Positions 25,330 through 34,323 are shown, counted from the first letter of the stretch. The stretch: 64,000 nucleotides of DNA from Aestuariicoccus sp032586235 (GCF_032586235.1 NZ_JAWHTD010000005.1:127276-191275); one strand, 5' to 3'. A program made the numbers and translations. Notes: generated from the sequence alone by a model not told the origin.

Positions 25330-25548
25330 TCAGGGGCGACCGTCGCCGTTCTGAATGACCACGACGCCGCCTGCGGTGTCGCCCGGGCGTGAGGCCGGAA
25401 AGTCCGAGAACGACTCTCGTGCCGTCGCCGCTGCGGGCGCTTGGCCGCCGGCGACAAACCCGGACCCGCCCTGCTGAAACCCCAAGACAGCCACCAGAAA
25501 GATCACGACCACGAAAAAAACGGCCCCCACCAGAACGACCAGAGTCAT
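25330..25548 (-). CDS. Small single-pass membrane protein beside the IS element
   Basis: About 72 aa from the ATG at the complement of 25546-25548 (MTLVVLVGAVFF). One strongly hydrophobic helix (about 2-26) ends in FQQGGSGF, then an Ala/Pro-rich tail with a hydrophobic VVVIQNGD end. The reading frame continues upstream into the insertion sequence, so longer starts there are not native. The stretch between the start and the IS end is 25 bp, so the IS has probably cut its promoter. Family unknown. Confidence 0.55.
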   Translation of the reverse strand: MTLVVLVGAVFFVVVIFLVAVLGFQQGGSGFVAGGQAPAAATARESFSDFPASRPGDTAGGVVVIQNGDGRP

Positions 25549-25573
25549 CTTGTCGCCGTCCAGCGTCCCGCTA

Positions 25574-26416
25574 GGCTCCAGACCCATTGATTTCGGGCCT
25601 TTGGCATGATTCAGGCTCCGCAAGGAGACCCGATCGATGAGCAATCTTTACTGGCTGACGGACGCCCAAATGGAGCGTCTGAAGCCGTTCTTTCCCAAGA
25701 GCCATGGCAAGCCCCGCGTCGATGATCGCCGCGTCCTCAGCGGCATAATCTTCATCAATCGCAATGGCTTGCGCTGGTGTGATGCGCCAAAGGAATACGG
25801 CCCGGCGAAGACCCTTTACAACCGCTGGAAGCGCTGGAGCGACAACGGCGTCTTCGCCCGGATCATGGTCGGCCTGCATCGCCGGAACGCGCCGAGCACA
25901 AGACGATCATGATCGACGCAACCTATCTCAAAGCACACCGCACGGCGTCGAGCCTATGCGTGAAAAAGGGGGGCGTGGGCGCCAGATCGGGCGCACCAAG
26001 GGCGGCATGAACACCAAGCTGCACGCCGTCGCCGATGCCAAGGGGCGCCCAATCGGGTTCTTCATGTCCGCCGGCCAGGTCAGCGATTACACCGGCGCAG
26101 CGGCGTTGCTGGGCAGCCTGCCGAAAGCGGGCTGGCTGCTGGCCGACAGGGGCTATGATGCCGATTGGTTCAGAGAAGCGTTGAAAGACAAGGGGATAAA
26201 GGACTGCATCCCGGGCCGGAAGTCGCGCAAGAAGGCGGTGAAATACGACAAGCGGCGCTACAAACGGCGCAACCGCATCGAGATCATGTTCGGCAGGCTC
26301 AAGGATTGGCGGCGCGTGGCAACCCGATACGACCGCTGCCCGGAAACGTTCTTCTCCGCAATCATGCTCGCCGCAACCGTTCTGTTCTGGCTATGAAATT
26401 CAATGAGTCTGGACCC
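25574..26416 (+). mobile_element. IS5-family (IS427-group-like) insertion sequence
   Basis: An 843-bp element. Imperfect terminal inverted repeats: the left end begins GGCTCCAGACCCATTGATTTC and the right end, read inward, GGGTCCAGACTCATTGAATTT. A TA target duplication flanks it (25572-25573 and 26417-26418) within CTAG/CTAA, usual for this group. It carries a transposase in two frames (25637-26396). Its right end contributes the ATG of the following gene. Confidence 0.85.
25637..26396 (+). pseudogene. IS5-family transposase, frameshifted
   Basis: The first frame begins MSNLYWLTDAQMERLKPFF and reads NRNGLRWCDAPKEYGPAKTLYNRW (split), typical of IS5 OrfA. Near 25875-25880 one base appears lost: the expected continuation AEHKTIMIDATYLKAHRTASSL lies in the -1 frame, while the original frame stops at 25912. 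A second shift, at AAAAAGGGGGG near 25966-25977, is where the IS427 group normally uses programmed -1 slippage. The last frame has the DDE catalytic parts (LLADRGYDAD..., RRNRIEIMFGRLKDWRRVATRYD split) to FWL. The programmed site is normal; the first shift should kill it. Confidence 0.8.
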
Positions 26417-27815
26417 TAAGTGGGCGCAAGATGAATTTTCGGATATGCTCAAGAGAGTTGAGTCCACGCAACCGACACAAAGTGGCTCCGATGGGAACGG
26501 AGCCAACGAGGGAAGCGGCGAAGATGAAGAAAACGGAGAAGAAAGCGAAGACGGGAGCAGCGGCGAAGAGGCGGAAACCGCAACAGCCCGGGTCGACAGC
26601 TTCGATATATTCCGCGTCACAGTTGCCAACGTCGTTTTGGTCCTTGGCTATGCGATCATCGTTGGCACAACGCTCTTAATTCAACGCTCAACGATTAATA
26701 CCGAGCTTTACAGACGCTGGTCCGACAGCATCTACTTCTTTGGCTTCATCATGACGCTGACGGCGCTGATCGTGGCGCTTGCCTCTACCGCGGCTCCCGG
26801 ATCGGGAGCATTGATCGGCGTCGTTATCCAGAATGCGGTCGCGCTCTCCAGCACGGTCATGGCCCTGATAGCGCGGACCATCATCATTCTTATTGGCCCG
26901 GTCGACGAGGAAGAAGAGCCGTTCACGCTGGAATTGCTGCAATCCCAGGTCAACCGGCTGGCAGAAAAGGTTGGCGAGGTGGCGGAGAAAACCGCTGTAC
27001 TCGCGGGCGCCGTGGCCGCGAGCGAGGCGCAGATCGGCCAGACGACGACGACCTTCCGCAAAAGCGCCGATGAGGTCTCGAACACGTTGTCTGAAAAGGC
27101 GCGCGAAATCGAGGCGCTCGCGATTGACGAGGACGCGCTGTCAGAGACCATCGCGCGCATCGCCAAGCTGGCAGTGTCCAGGATCGACGATGAAATCGGC
27201 ACCGTCGCGAATGCGCTCAAAGACTCCGCGGCAGAGATAAAGGGTGGCGCCGGGTCGCTTCGGAGCGGCTTCGAAACGCTGGGCACGACTGCAAACAGCG
27301 CGGCGACAAAAACGGGCGAAGCCTTCGACGGGCTCAAGACCAGCATCGACGCCGTCGATGCCGACGAGATCCTGCGCGATGGCCTCAAGGGGACGCTGGC
27401 CAAGGTCGGAAACGCGCTCGACGAGGAAACGGCGCGGCTGACGGAATCCGTGAACCGCCTGATCGAGGGGCTTGAGGCCAGCGGATCCGCGCAGAGCGCC
27501 TTGCGCGAAGACGCCGAGGCGCTGGTCGCGGAAATCTCCGAGCGCGGCGAGAAACTGCAGAGCCTGAACGACGCCATCGAGCAAATCATGGACCGGGTCG
27601 ACAATTCGTTCCTCGACCCGGCGTGGCATGACGCGCAGGGCAGGCGGCAGAAGGCGCTGAAGGCCGAGATGGAAAAGCTGACCGCGGCCATAGACGCGGC
27701 CACCCAAACCCGCGCGATCTGGATGAAACGGACGGGGTCGTTCCGTGATTGGGTGGGATCCCTGTTCGGCCGGTCGCACCGGTCGGACGATGACGACAAG
27801 GGCGCGTCTGGATGA
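26403..27815 (+). CDS. Multi-pass membrane protein with long helical tail (motor-like partner A)
   Basis: A 470-aa protein. Residues 22-60 are acidic, Gly/Ser/Glu-rich and probably disordered. Hydrophobic helices are at about 71-93, 108-130 and 137-165, then a roughly 300-residue Ala/Glu/Lys/Asp-rich helical tail with heptad-like stretches (LLQSQVNRLAEKVGEVAEKTA...). The ATG at 26403 lies in the IS right repeat; an in-frame ATG at 26445 may be the native start. It is followed by, and overlaps by 4 bp, a MotB/OmpA-like gene. The three-TM-plus-tail layout and the pairing resemble MotA/ZorA-type rotor or stator subunits, but no MotA/ExbB signature was recognised. Function unassigned. Confidence 0.75.
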   Translation: MSLDPKWAQDEFSDMLKRVESTQPTQSGSDGNGANEGSGEDEENGEESEDGSSGEEAETATARVDSFDIFRVTVANVVLVLGYAIIVGTTLLIQRSTINTELYRRWSDSIYFFGFIMTLTALIVALASTAAPGSGALIGVVIQNAVALSSTVMALIARTIIILIGPVDEEEEPFTLELLQSQVNRLAEKVGEVAEKTAVLAGAVAASEAQIGQTTTTFRKSADEVSNTLSEKAREIEALAIDEDALSETIARIAKLAVSRIDDEIGTVANALKDSAAEIKGGAGSLRSGFETLGTTANSAATKTGEAFDGLKTSIDAVDADEILRDGLKGTLAKVGNALDEETARLTESVNRLIEGLEASGSAQSALREDAEALVAEISERGEKLQSLNDAIEQIMDRVDNSFLDPAWHDAQGRRQKALKAEMEKLTAAIDAATQTRAIWMKRTGSFRDWVGSLFGRSHRSDDDDKGASG

Positions 27816-28672
27816 GCCTGTTCCGCCGCAAGATCGTCGAACGTGAAGACATCGTCGCGGCGTCGATGAGCGAGATCATGCTCTTCTTCCTGTTCGTCTG
27901 TCTGATCCTGCTGGGCAATATCCTCGATCTTTACGGTGCGACCAACGACGCGGGTCCCAGCGATCAGGACCAGGCCATCGCCCAGCTGACAGTCGCCAAC
28001 GCAGAGCTGACCGGCAAACTGAACGGTGCGAACGCAACGATCGCAGCACTAAGGGGGCAGATTCTTCGGGGAAACGCAGACGTCAAGGACAAGGATGCAA
28101 AGATCGGTGCCTATGCCGCCAAGAACAAGGAATTGGAGGAGCGGATCGCAGAGCTGGAACTGCAGATCACGCTGTTGGAGAACCGCCACGACCTGCCGAT
28201 GTCGATCAGCCTGGCGGAAAACGCGGGCTATACGTTCGACAGTGGCGAAACCGACATCACTCCGGAGTTCCGCCGGGAGTTCAGTCAGTCAGGACAGAGG
28301 GAGTTTCGCGACCTTCTGGCCAACGCCCAGGTCGCGATCCAGGCGATCGAAGTGATCGGGCATACCGATGAACGGCCGGTGAACACCACTCGCTACAGCA
28401 ATCTGGATCGAAGTCTGAAAAGTCATGTGAACGGTTTCGGCGGCTCGCTCCGCTTTGTCGACAACGTCGGTCTGGGCATGGCCCGCGCCGCCGAGGTCGC
28501 CCAATTCCTCAAGCAGTACCTGCCGCCGGGCAAATCCTACCAGATCATCCCGTTGTCGGCCGGTCAGTTGCAGCTGCCCAACAACCGGCTGGCGCCGGGC
28601 AGGAGTCCCAATTCGACCGACATTCAGGCACGGCGCAGGATCGAGATCCGTTTGCGCAGCCAGACGCGCTAG
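27812..28672 (+). CDS. MotB/OmpA-like peptidoglycan-binding membrane protein (motor-like partner B)
   Basis: A 286-aa protein: a short basic N-terminus, TM helix about 18-40 (MSEIMLFFLFVCLILLGNIL) with Glu21 at its start, a coiled coil about 55-125, and a C-terminal OmpA-like domain. That domain carries GHTDERPV (183-190) and QARRRIEIRL (272-281), the peptidoglycan-binding motifs. MotB and ZorB have an essential Asp at the equivalent helix position; here Glu21 may replace it. ATGA overlap with the upstream gene implies co-translation. The pair resembles a MotAB/ZorAB-type ion-driven unit; the ZorC/D/E partners of Zorya defence are absent. Confidence 0.8.
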   Translation: MSLFRRKIVEREDIVAASMSEIMLFFLFVCLILLGNILDLYGATNDAGPSDQDQAIAQLTVANAELTGKLNGANATIAALRGQILRGNADVKDKDAKIGAYAAKNKELEERIAELELQITLLENRHDLPMSISLAENAGYTFDSGETDITPEFRREFSQSGQREFRDLLANAQVAIQAIEVIGHTDERPVNTTRYSNLDRSLKSHVNGFGGSLRFVDNVGLGMARAAEVAQFLKQYLPPGKSYQIIPLSAGQLQLPNNRLAPGRSPNSTDIQARRRIEIRLRSQTR

Positions 28673-28675
28673 GGC

Positions 28676-29845
28676 TCAGATCGCGTCGCGGTCGCGCAGG
28701 GTGGCGATCTCGGCCGCGTTATATCCCAGCTCTTGCAGAACCGTCTCGGTATCCGCGCCCAGCGCCGGGATCGGATCCATGCGGGCCTCGGTCAGGCCGG
28801 GGGGCAAGAGCGCGGGCACCCGGCCAGCGGGGCTGCCGACCTCGGTCCAGCGGGCGCGGGCCTCAAGCTGCGGATGCGCCCAAAGCCCCGCCATGTCGTT
28901 GATACGCGCGGTGGCGATGCCCGCCGCCTCGAGCATCCGCACCACATCGCCCGCGGTCATTTCCGCGAACCCGGTCTCGATGATGTCCCGCAGCGCGTCC
29001 TGATGACCGGCGCGGGCGGCGTTGGTGGCAAAGCGCGGATCCTCGGTCAGCTCGGGCCGGGACAGGACGTCGCTGCAAAACCTGCGCCACTCGCGTTCGT
29101 TCTGCAGGCCCAGCATCACCTGCCCGCCGTCGCCCGTGGCGAAGGGGCCGTAAGGAAAGATCGTGGCATGGGCGGCCCCGGCGCGCGCGGGCGGCGCGGC
29201 CCCGTCGAAGGCGTAATACATCGGGTAGCCCATCCATTCCGCCAGCGCCTCGAGCATCGAGATGTCGATCTGGGCGCCTACCCCGGTGCGCCCGCGCGCG
29301 ATCAGCGCCGCGAGGATGGAGGAATAGGCGTACATCCCCGCCGCGATATCGGCGACCGAAATGCCTGCCTTGGCCATCCGCTCGCCCTCGCCCGTCACGG
29401 ACAGAAAGCCCGCCTCGGCCTGGATCAGCAGGTCGTAGGCCTTGCGCGCGGCGTCCGATCCATCGGGCCCGTAGCCCGAGATATTGCAGACGATCAACCG
29501 GGGATGCGCCTCTTGCAGATCGGCATAGCCCAGCCCCATCCGCTGCGCAGCACCTGGGGCGAGGTTCTGCACCAGCACGTCGGCCTGGCCGAGCAGACGC
29601 CGCAGCACCTCTTGCCCGCCGTCGGATTTAAGGTTCAGCGTCACGCTTTCCTTGGACCGGTTGGTCCAGACGAAATGCGACGACATCCCGCGCACCCGGG
29701 TGTCGTAGCCGCGCGCAAAGTCGCCCGTTCCGGGACGTTCCACCTTGATCACCCGCGCGCCGTGATCCGCCATATGCCGCGTGCAAAGCGGCGCCGCAAC
29801 CGCGTGTTCCAGCGTGACGACGGTGATCCCCTCGAGTGCGCGCAT
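28676..29845 (-). CDS. CaiB/BaiF-type CoA-transferase
   Basis: A 389-aa class III CoA-transferase from the ATG at the complement of 29843-29845 (MRALEGITVVTLEHAVAAP), with GGGGA upstream. Motifs seen: APLCTRHMADHGARVIKVERPGTGDFARGYD (split), NRSKESVTLNLKSDGGQEVLRRLL (split) and ISGYGPDGSDAARKAYDLLIQAEAG (split) with the catalytic-Asp region. Such enzymes move CoA between carboxylic acids (formyl-, carnitine-, succinyl-CoA). No acyl-CoA partner genes are adjacent, so the substrate is unknown. It is convergent with the motor-like pair and divergent from the 987-aa secreted protein. Confidence 0.88.
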   Translation of the reverse strand: MRALEGITVVTLEHAVAAPLCTRHMADHGARVIKVERPGTGDFARGYDTRVRGMSSHFVWTNRSKESVTLNLKSDGGQEVLRRLLGQADVLVQNLAPGAAQRMGLGYADLQEAHPRLIVCNISGYGPDGSDAARKAYDLLIQAEAGFLSVTGEGERMAKAGISVADIAAGMYAYSSILAALIARGRTGVGAQIDISMLEALAEWMGYPMYYAFDGAAPPARAGAAHATIFPYGPFATGDGGQVMLGLQNEREWRRFCSDVLSRPELTEDPRFATNAARAGHQDALRDIIETGFAEMTAGDVVRMLEAAGIATARINDMAGLWAHPQLEARARWTEVGSPAGRVPALLPPGLTEARMDPIPALGADTETVLQELGYNAAEIATLRDRDAI

Positions 29846-29947
29846 CCCGTTCCCCTTTTCGGTCCTCGGTCGCAAAGCCCGCTGGCCTTTGACCCTGCAT
29901 CCGTATAGCCCATAGTCCGGTAGGGGCGAGAGCAACAGGGCAATCCG

Positions 29948-32911
29948 ATGATCCGTTTCGCAATGGCATGTCTCGCGGCGCTCTGGGCCTGTGCCGCCTC
30001 GGCGCAGGAGCAGCGCGATGTGAAGGCCTATGTCTTCGGCAACAGCCTGTTCAACCATGTCGGCGACATGCCGCATACCAACGTGGCGCATTGGCTCGAC
30101 CAGCTTGCCACGGCGGGCGGGCGCGGGTTCGCGCTGGATGGCCAATGGGGCTTTCTGCGGGATTTCGCCCGCATGTTGCCGCCGACCGCCAACTGGGGCT
30201 TTCCCGGCGTGGCGGGTGTCTGGAACCCCGACGCAGGCGGGTTCGGCCAAGCCCCTTTCACCGACATCCTGATCACCCCGGCGAATTTCATCCAGTACCA
30301 GCCCGCCACCGCGCCTTACGATGGCGAAAATGATGGTGGCGCGACCCCGGTATCGGCGACGCTGCGGGTGCTGGACTGGATCACCGCGCAGGGGATGCGG
30401 CCCCGGTTCCACATCTACGAAGGCTGGTCGGATATGGGCGGTGTCGCCGGGGCCTTCCCGCCGGATGCCGAGGGGCTCGCCCGCTATCACGCCTTCAACG
30501 GCAGCGGCTATCACATCTGGTACAACGCCTACGTTCAGACCCTGCGGCAAGAGCGCCCCGATCTCGACATCCGGCTGATCCCGGTGGCCTCGGTCCTGTC
30601 GCGGGTGCTGGCCGCGCAGCCGCTCGATGGCCTGCCCGCGACGGCGTTCTACACCGACGACGCGCCGCACGGCACGCCGACGCTCTATTTCCTGGCCGCG
30701 ATGGTGAGCCATACGGCGCTTTACGGCGCGCCGCCGCCGGCGGGCTTCACCCCGCCGGGGGACATCCATCCGACCGTGGCAGCGGCCTATCCCCAGATCG
30801 CCGAGACCATCGGCGCGCTGGTCCGGCGCGAGGCGGCGCGTCTGTCGCCGCCCCCGGCCGCGACGGCGGAACCAATGCAACGAACCGCCCAGACCACGAC
30901 AGAACCGGAAGAGGAGAGCGTCGCCGAGGCCCCCGCCCCCACCGCTCCGCCCCTGCCCCGCGCCATTCCCCGCGCCGAGGCCGATGCAACGCCCGCGCTT
31001 GCCATGGGGCTGAACGGCATTGCCGACTGGTCGACACAGCATCCCTTCATCGACGTGATGAAGAGCGCGCGGGAATGGATCGGCCATCTGCCCGACCAAT
31101 GGGGCGGCGTCACCGCCGACGATCTGCGCGCGGGCGGGCATCTGGACGACAACGGCTGGCTGCTCAGCCTCCCGCCCGAGGTCACCCATGTCGAGGCGCT
31201 GATCCTAACCGACCAGCCCGAAGAGGCCGAGCACCTGCGCGGCACCTATCTGGTGCTCTACGACGGTCAGGGCGATCTGAAGCTGACCGGCCGCGCGCGG
31301 CGCGTGATCTACGAGCCCGGAGAGATCCGCTTTGCCTATGCCCCGGGCGAGGGGTTGGTCGCCCTGTCCATCGGTTCGGTCGACCCCGACGACCCGATCC
31401 GCAACATCCGCGTCCTGCGTGAGGACCATCTGCCGCTCTACGAGGCCGGGGCGATCTTCAACCCCGACTGGATCGCGCGGGTGCAGGATGTGCGGGCGGT
31501 GCGCTTCATGGACTGGATGTTCACCAATGGCTCGCCCCTGTCGGGCTGGGACAGCCGCCCGCGCATGGACGATTATACCTGGACATCGTTCGGCGTGCCG
31601 CTGCCGGTGATGGTCGCGCTGGCCAACCGGATCGGCGCGGACCCCTGGTTCACCCTGCCGCATCTGGCCGACGACGATTTCGCCCGGCGCTTCGCCACCA
31701 TCGTCCGCGACACGCTCGACCCCAGGCTCAAGGCCTATGTGGAATATTCCAACGAGATGTGGAATTTCATCTTCCCGCAGGCGCATTGGGCCAGCGCCCA
31801 GGCCGAGGCGCGCTGGGGACAGTCGCAAACCGGCTGGATGCAGTTCTACGCCCTGCGCGCCGCGCAGGTCATGGACATCTGGACCGAGGTCTTCGGCGCA
31901 GAAGCGGACGACCGACTGGTGCGCGTGGTCGCCACCCACACAGGCTGGCCGGGTCTGGAAGAGGACATCCTGATCGCGCCACTGGCCTTTCTGGAACTGG
32001 GCCGCCTGCCGCGCGACAGCTTCGACGCCTACGCGGTGACCGGATATTTCGGCTACGAGCTGGGCGGCGAGGAGATGGCGGCAGAGGTGCAAGGCTGGCT
32101 GGATACGGCCGAGGCCGAGGCGCGTGCGGCCGGCGAGGCGCAGGGCCTGCGCCGCGTCGCCTTGCGCGAATACATCCGCGAACGCCGCTTCGACGCGGCC
32201 TTTCAGCCGGTGACCGAAGAGCTGCTCGACGGATCGCTGCGCGAACTGGTGCAAGAGCTCTTTCCCTACCACGCCGCTGCGGCCGAGGAGGCAGGCCTGC
32301 AACTAATCATGTACGAAGGCGGCACCCACGCCACCCCGCAGGGCGAGCGGGTGGATGACGAACGGCTGAGCGATTTCTTTGTCGCTTACAATTACTCGTC
32401 GGATATGGCCGCGCTCTACGAGGTGCTGCTGACCGGCTGGGTGCAGGCGGGCGGGACGCTCTTCAACGCCTTCGTCGACGTGGCCCCGGCGACCCGCTGG
32501 GGCAGCTGGGGGGCGCTGCGGCACCTCAGCGACGACAACCCGCGCTGGGACGTGCTGATGGACTACAACCGCACCGCACCGTCCGATTGGGAAGACCGCG
32601 ACCCAGCCGCCTTTGCCAACGGCATCTTCCTCAGCGGCGACGGCCTGCTGGAAGGCACGCCGGAAGAGGACATCCTGCTGGGCGGCCCCGGCGCGGACGA
32701 ATTCGTCTCGAACGGCGGTGCGGATCGCCTGAACGGCGGGCCGGGCGAGGATCTCGCGCGGCTGCGCGGCCCGCTGGCGCGCTACAGCTTTCGCCGCGAG
32801 GACGGTCGCCTGATCGCGGACGGGCCTTTCGGTAGCGTCACGATGATCGGCATCGAGAGACTGCGCTTCGACAGCCCAATCGAGACGGTGTTTCCCGCGG
32901 ACAGCTTCTGA
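29948..32911 (+). CDS. Large secreted protein: SGNH-like N-terminus, RTX-like C-terminal repeats
   Basis: A 987-aa protein with signal peptide (MIRFAMACLAALWACAASAQ). The N-terminal part has an SGNH-hydrolase look: YVFGNSLFNH with Ser33, and a late TDDAPHGTP with Asp238/His241 as the DxxH pair. Residues about 285-340 are a Pro/Ala-rich linker. The middle (about 345-890) reads like a glycoside-hydrolase-type domain (ESYSNEMW-like VEYSNEMWNF, MYEGGTHATP). RTX-like glycine/aspartate turns (GGPGADEFVSNGGADRLNGG) occur near 911-930. It heads the EPS locus, divergent from the CoA-transferase. A polysaccharide-modifying or polysaccharide-bound exoprotein is likely. Confidence 0.72.
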   Translation: MIRFAMACLAALWACAASAQEQRDVKAYVFGNSLFNHVGDMPHTNVAHWLDQLATAGGRGFALDGQWGFLRDFARMLPPTANWGFPGVAGVWNPDAGGFGQAPFTDILITPANFIQYQPATAPYDGENDGGATPVSATLRVLDWITAQGMRPRFHIYEGWSDMGGVAGAFPPDAEGLARYHAFNGSGYHIWYNAYVQTLRQERPDLDIRLIPVASVLSRVLAAQPLDGLPATAFYTDDAPHGTPTLYFLAAMVSHTALYGAPPPAGFTPPGDIHPTVAAAYPQIAETIGALVRREAARLSPPPAATAEPMQRTAQTTTEPEEESVAEAPAPTAPPLPRAIPRAEADATPALAMGLNGIADWSTQHPFIDVMKSAREWIGHLPDQWGGVTADDLRAGGHLDDNGWLLSLPPEVTHVEALILTDQPEEAEHLRGTYLVLYDGQGDLKLTGRARRVIYEPGEIRFAYAPGEGLVALSIGSVDPDDPIRNIRVLREDHLPLYEAGAIFNPDWIARVQDVRAVRFMDWMFTNGSPLSGWDSRPRMDDYTWTSFGVPLPVMVALANRIGADPWFTLPHLADDDFARRFATIVRDTLDPRLKAYVEYSNEMWNFIFPQAHWASAQAEARWGQSQTGWMQFYALRAAQVMDIWTEVFGAEADDRLVRVVATHTGWPGLEEDILIAPLAFLELGRLPRDSFDAYAVTGYFGYELGGEEMAAEVQGWLDTAEAEARAAGEAQGLRRVALREYIRERRFDAAFQPVTEELLDGSLRELVQELFPYHAAAAEEAGLQLIMYEGGTHATPQGERVDDERLSDFFVAYNYSSDMAALYEVLLTGWVQAGGTLFNAFVDVAPATRWGSWGALRHLSDDNPRWDVLMDYNRTAPSDWEDRDPAAFANGIFLSGDGLLEGTPEEDILLGGPGADEFVSNGGADRLNGGPGEDLARLRGPLARYSFRREDGRLIADGPFGSVTMIGIERLRFDSPIETVFPADSF

Positions 32912-32934
32912 ACCGGGCGCAACACGGTCAGGAG

Positions 32935-32955
32935 GCCCCGGGGCCAGCCCGGGGC
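32935..32955. repeat. REP-like palindrome GCCCCGGG-N5-CCCGGGGC
   Basis: A perfect 8-bp inverted repeat between the convergent secreted-protein and GT4 genes, identical in arms to 16647-16667. It could serve as a transcript-end structure. Confidence 0.7.
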
Positions 32956-32963
32956 TGCGTCGC

Positions 32964-34160
32964 TCAACGTGTCAGACGGGAGATTTCCTCGATCAACGTC
33001 TCGGCGCCCAGCGAGGCGCGGAAATGCGCCTCGACATGGGCGCGGCCCGCCTCGGCCAGCCTTTGCGCCTTGTCCGGGTCGCCCGCCAGATCGCGGATCG
33101 CCCGGGCCAGTGCGCCGGGGTCCTTGGGCGGCACCAGTTTTCCGGTCCGGCCATCCTCGATCAGCTCGGGCACGCCGCCCGCCTCGGTGCCGATCACCGG
33201 CACGCCGCAGGCCATGGCCTCCATATAGGCGACGCCCAGCGGCTCGTGCCAACTGGCCAGGGCAAAGACATGCGCCTCCAGCAGTTTGGCCCGTACCGCG
33301 CCTGCGTCGATCGCGCCCAAGAGCTTGACGTGATCCTGCAGCCGCAGGTCCTTGAGCGTCCGCTCAAGCTCGGCGCGGAAGCCGCTGCCGCCGTCGTCGT
33401 CTTCGCCCGCGATTTCCAGCCGGACATCCACCCCCTGATCCAGCAGCCGCCGCATCGCCGCCATCAGATCCTGGTGTCCCTTCACAACGTTAAGCCGCCC
33501 GCAGGAAAAAATCCGCACCGGGCGCCCCTTTTCCGGCGGCCGATAGGGCGTGTCGCGGCGCAGCACCTCGGTGTCGACACCCATCGCGCGGACCACGATC
33601 CGGGGCGGCAGGTGACCGGCCAGTTCTTCTTCGACCTCGGCGAGAAGCTTTTTCGTGATGACAGTCGCAAACGCCGCGCCGCGCCATTTAAAGCGCTGCC
33701 CCGCGCCGTAATCCGACAGCGGCCCGTGCAGCGTCATCGAATAGGCCGGCCCGCCCATCCGGCGCGCCAGCGCTGCGATCAGCCCGGCGCGGGCACAGGA
33801 ATGCGCATGGATATGGTCAAGCGCGTGCTCGCGCGCGTAGCCGAGCAATTGCTGCGCCGCCGACAGCATGAGCCCGGCGTCGCGGGCGAAGACCGGCCCC
33901 TCCTGCATCATCCACAGCGCAAGCCCCCGCGGCAGAGTACGGGTCAGCCCGCCCAGCGCCGCCAGAGGATCCATCCGGCCCAGGTAGGTAGTCTCGGACA
34001 TCGCCTCGTCCGACCAGTCATGCGCGATCAGACCCGGAGGCGGCGGACGGGTGGACAGCAAATGCACGTCGACGCCCCTCTCGCGGAGAGCCAGAACCTC
34101 GCGCCAGAAAAAGATGTGCGTCTGCCCCGGAAACTGAGGCACGAGATAGCCGATCCGCAT
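32964..34160 (-). CDS. GT4-family glycosyltransferase (EpsE-like)
   Basis: A 398-aa GT-B enzyme from the ATG at the complement of 34158-34160 (MRIGYLVPQFPGQTH). The N-terminal acceptor half includes HIHAHSCARAGLIAALARRMG (split). The C-terminal donor half has RIFSCGRLNVVKGHQDLMAAM (split) and the EX7E-type motif EPLGVAYMEAMACGVPVIGTEAGGVPELIEDG (split). Retaining transfer from a nucleotide sugar is expected. It is divergent from the GT2/flippase/PKS side across a 163-bp gap; the frame extends upstream without support. It belongs to the exopolysaccharide locus. Confidence 0.9.
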   Translation of the reverse strand: MRIGYLVPQFPGQTHIFFWREVLALRERGVDVHLLSTRPPPPGLIAHDWSDEAMSETTYLGRMDPLAALGGLTRTLPRGLALWMMQEGPVFARDAGLMLSAAQQLLGYAREHALDHIHAHSCARAGLIAALARRMGGPAYSMTLHGPLSDYGAGQRFKWRGAAFATVITKKLLAEVEEELAGHLPPRIVVRAMGVDTEVLRRDTPYRPPEKGRPVRIFSCGRLNVVKGHQDLMAAMRRLLDQGVDVRLEIAGEDDDGGSGFRAELERTLKDLRLQDHVKLLGAIDAGAVRAKLLEAHVFALASWHEPLGVAYMEAMACGVPVIGTEAGGVPELIEDGRTGKLVPPKDPGALARAIRDLAGDPDKAQRLAEAGRAHVEAHFRASLGAETLIEEISRLTR

Positions 34161-34323
34161 CGCCTGCGTCACGTTCACCGCCAATTCGATTTTTCGCCTG
34201 CCGTCGTCTTGCGGCACTTGCCACCAGTTTGAAGAAAAATCACCCTTTGGCCACAGTTTCCTGTCAGATGGCGCGTAAAGACGCGTGCGAAAGATAGGAT
34301 GTGTGGCCACATTGGTACGCAAG
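34161..34323. promoter_or_regulatory. Divergent promoter region of the EPS genes
   Basis: A 163-bp gap between the GT4 gene (minus) and the GT2-flippase operon (plus). It holds an A-rich stretch (GAAGAAAAATCACCC), a TGGCCACAG near 34248 and a perfect 10-bp palindrome TGTGGCCACA at 34302-34311, 12 bp before the GT2 ATG. The palindrome could be an operator; no known regulator site was matched. Confidence 0.4.

Noticed and set aside
26403..28672. Full Zorya defence system
   Set aside because: Only motor-like genes are present; no ZorC, ZorD or ZorE is adjacent (a CoA-transferase follows), so Zorya itself is not supported.
34302..34311. TGTGGCCACA palindrome as a regulator site
   Set aside because: Ten bases in GC-rich DNA recur by chance; related TGTGGC motifs elsewhere are not spaced consistently. 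Left as a weak hint in the promoter entry only.
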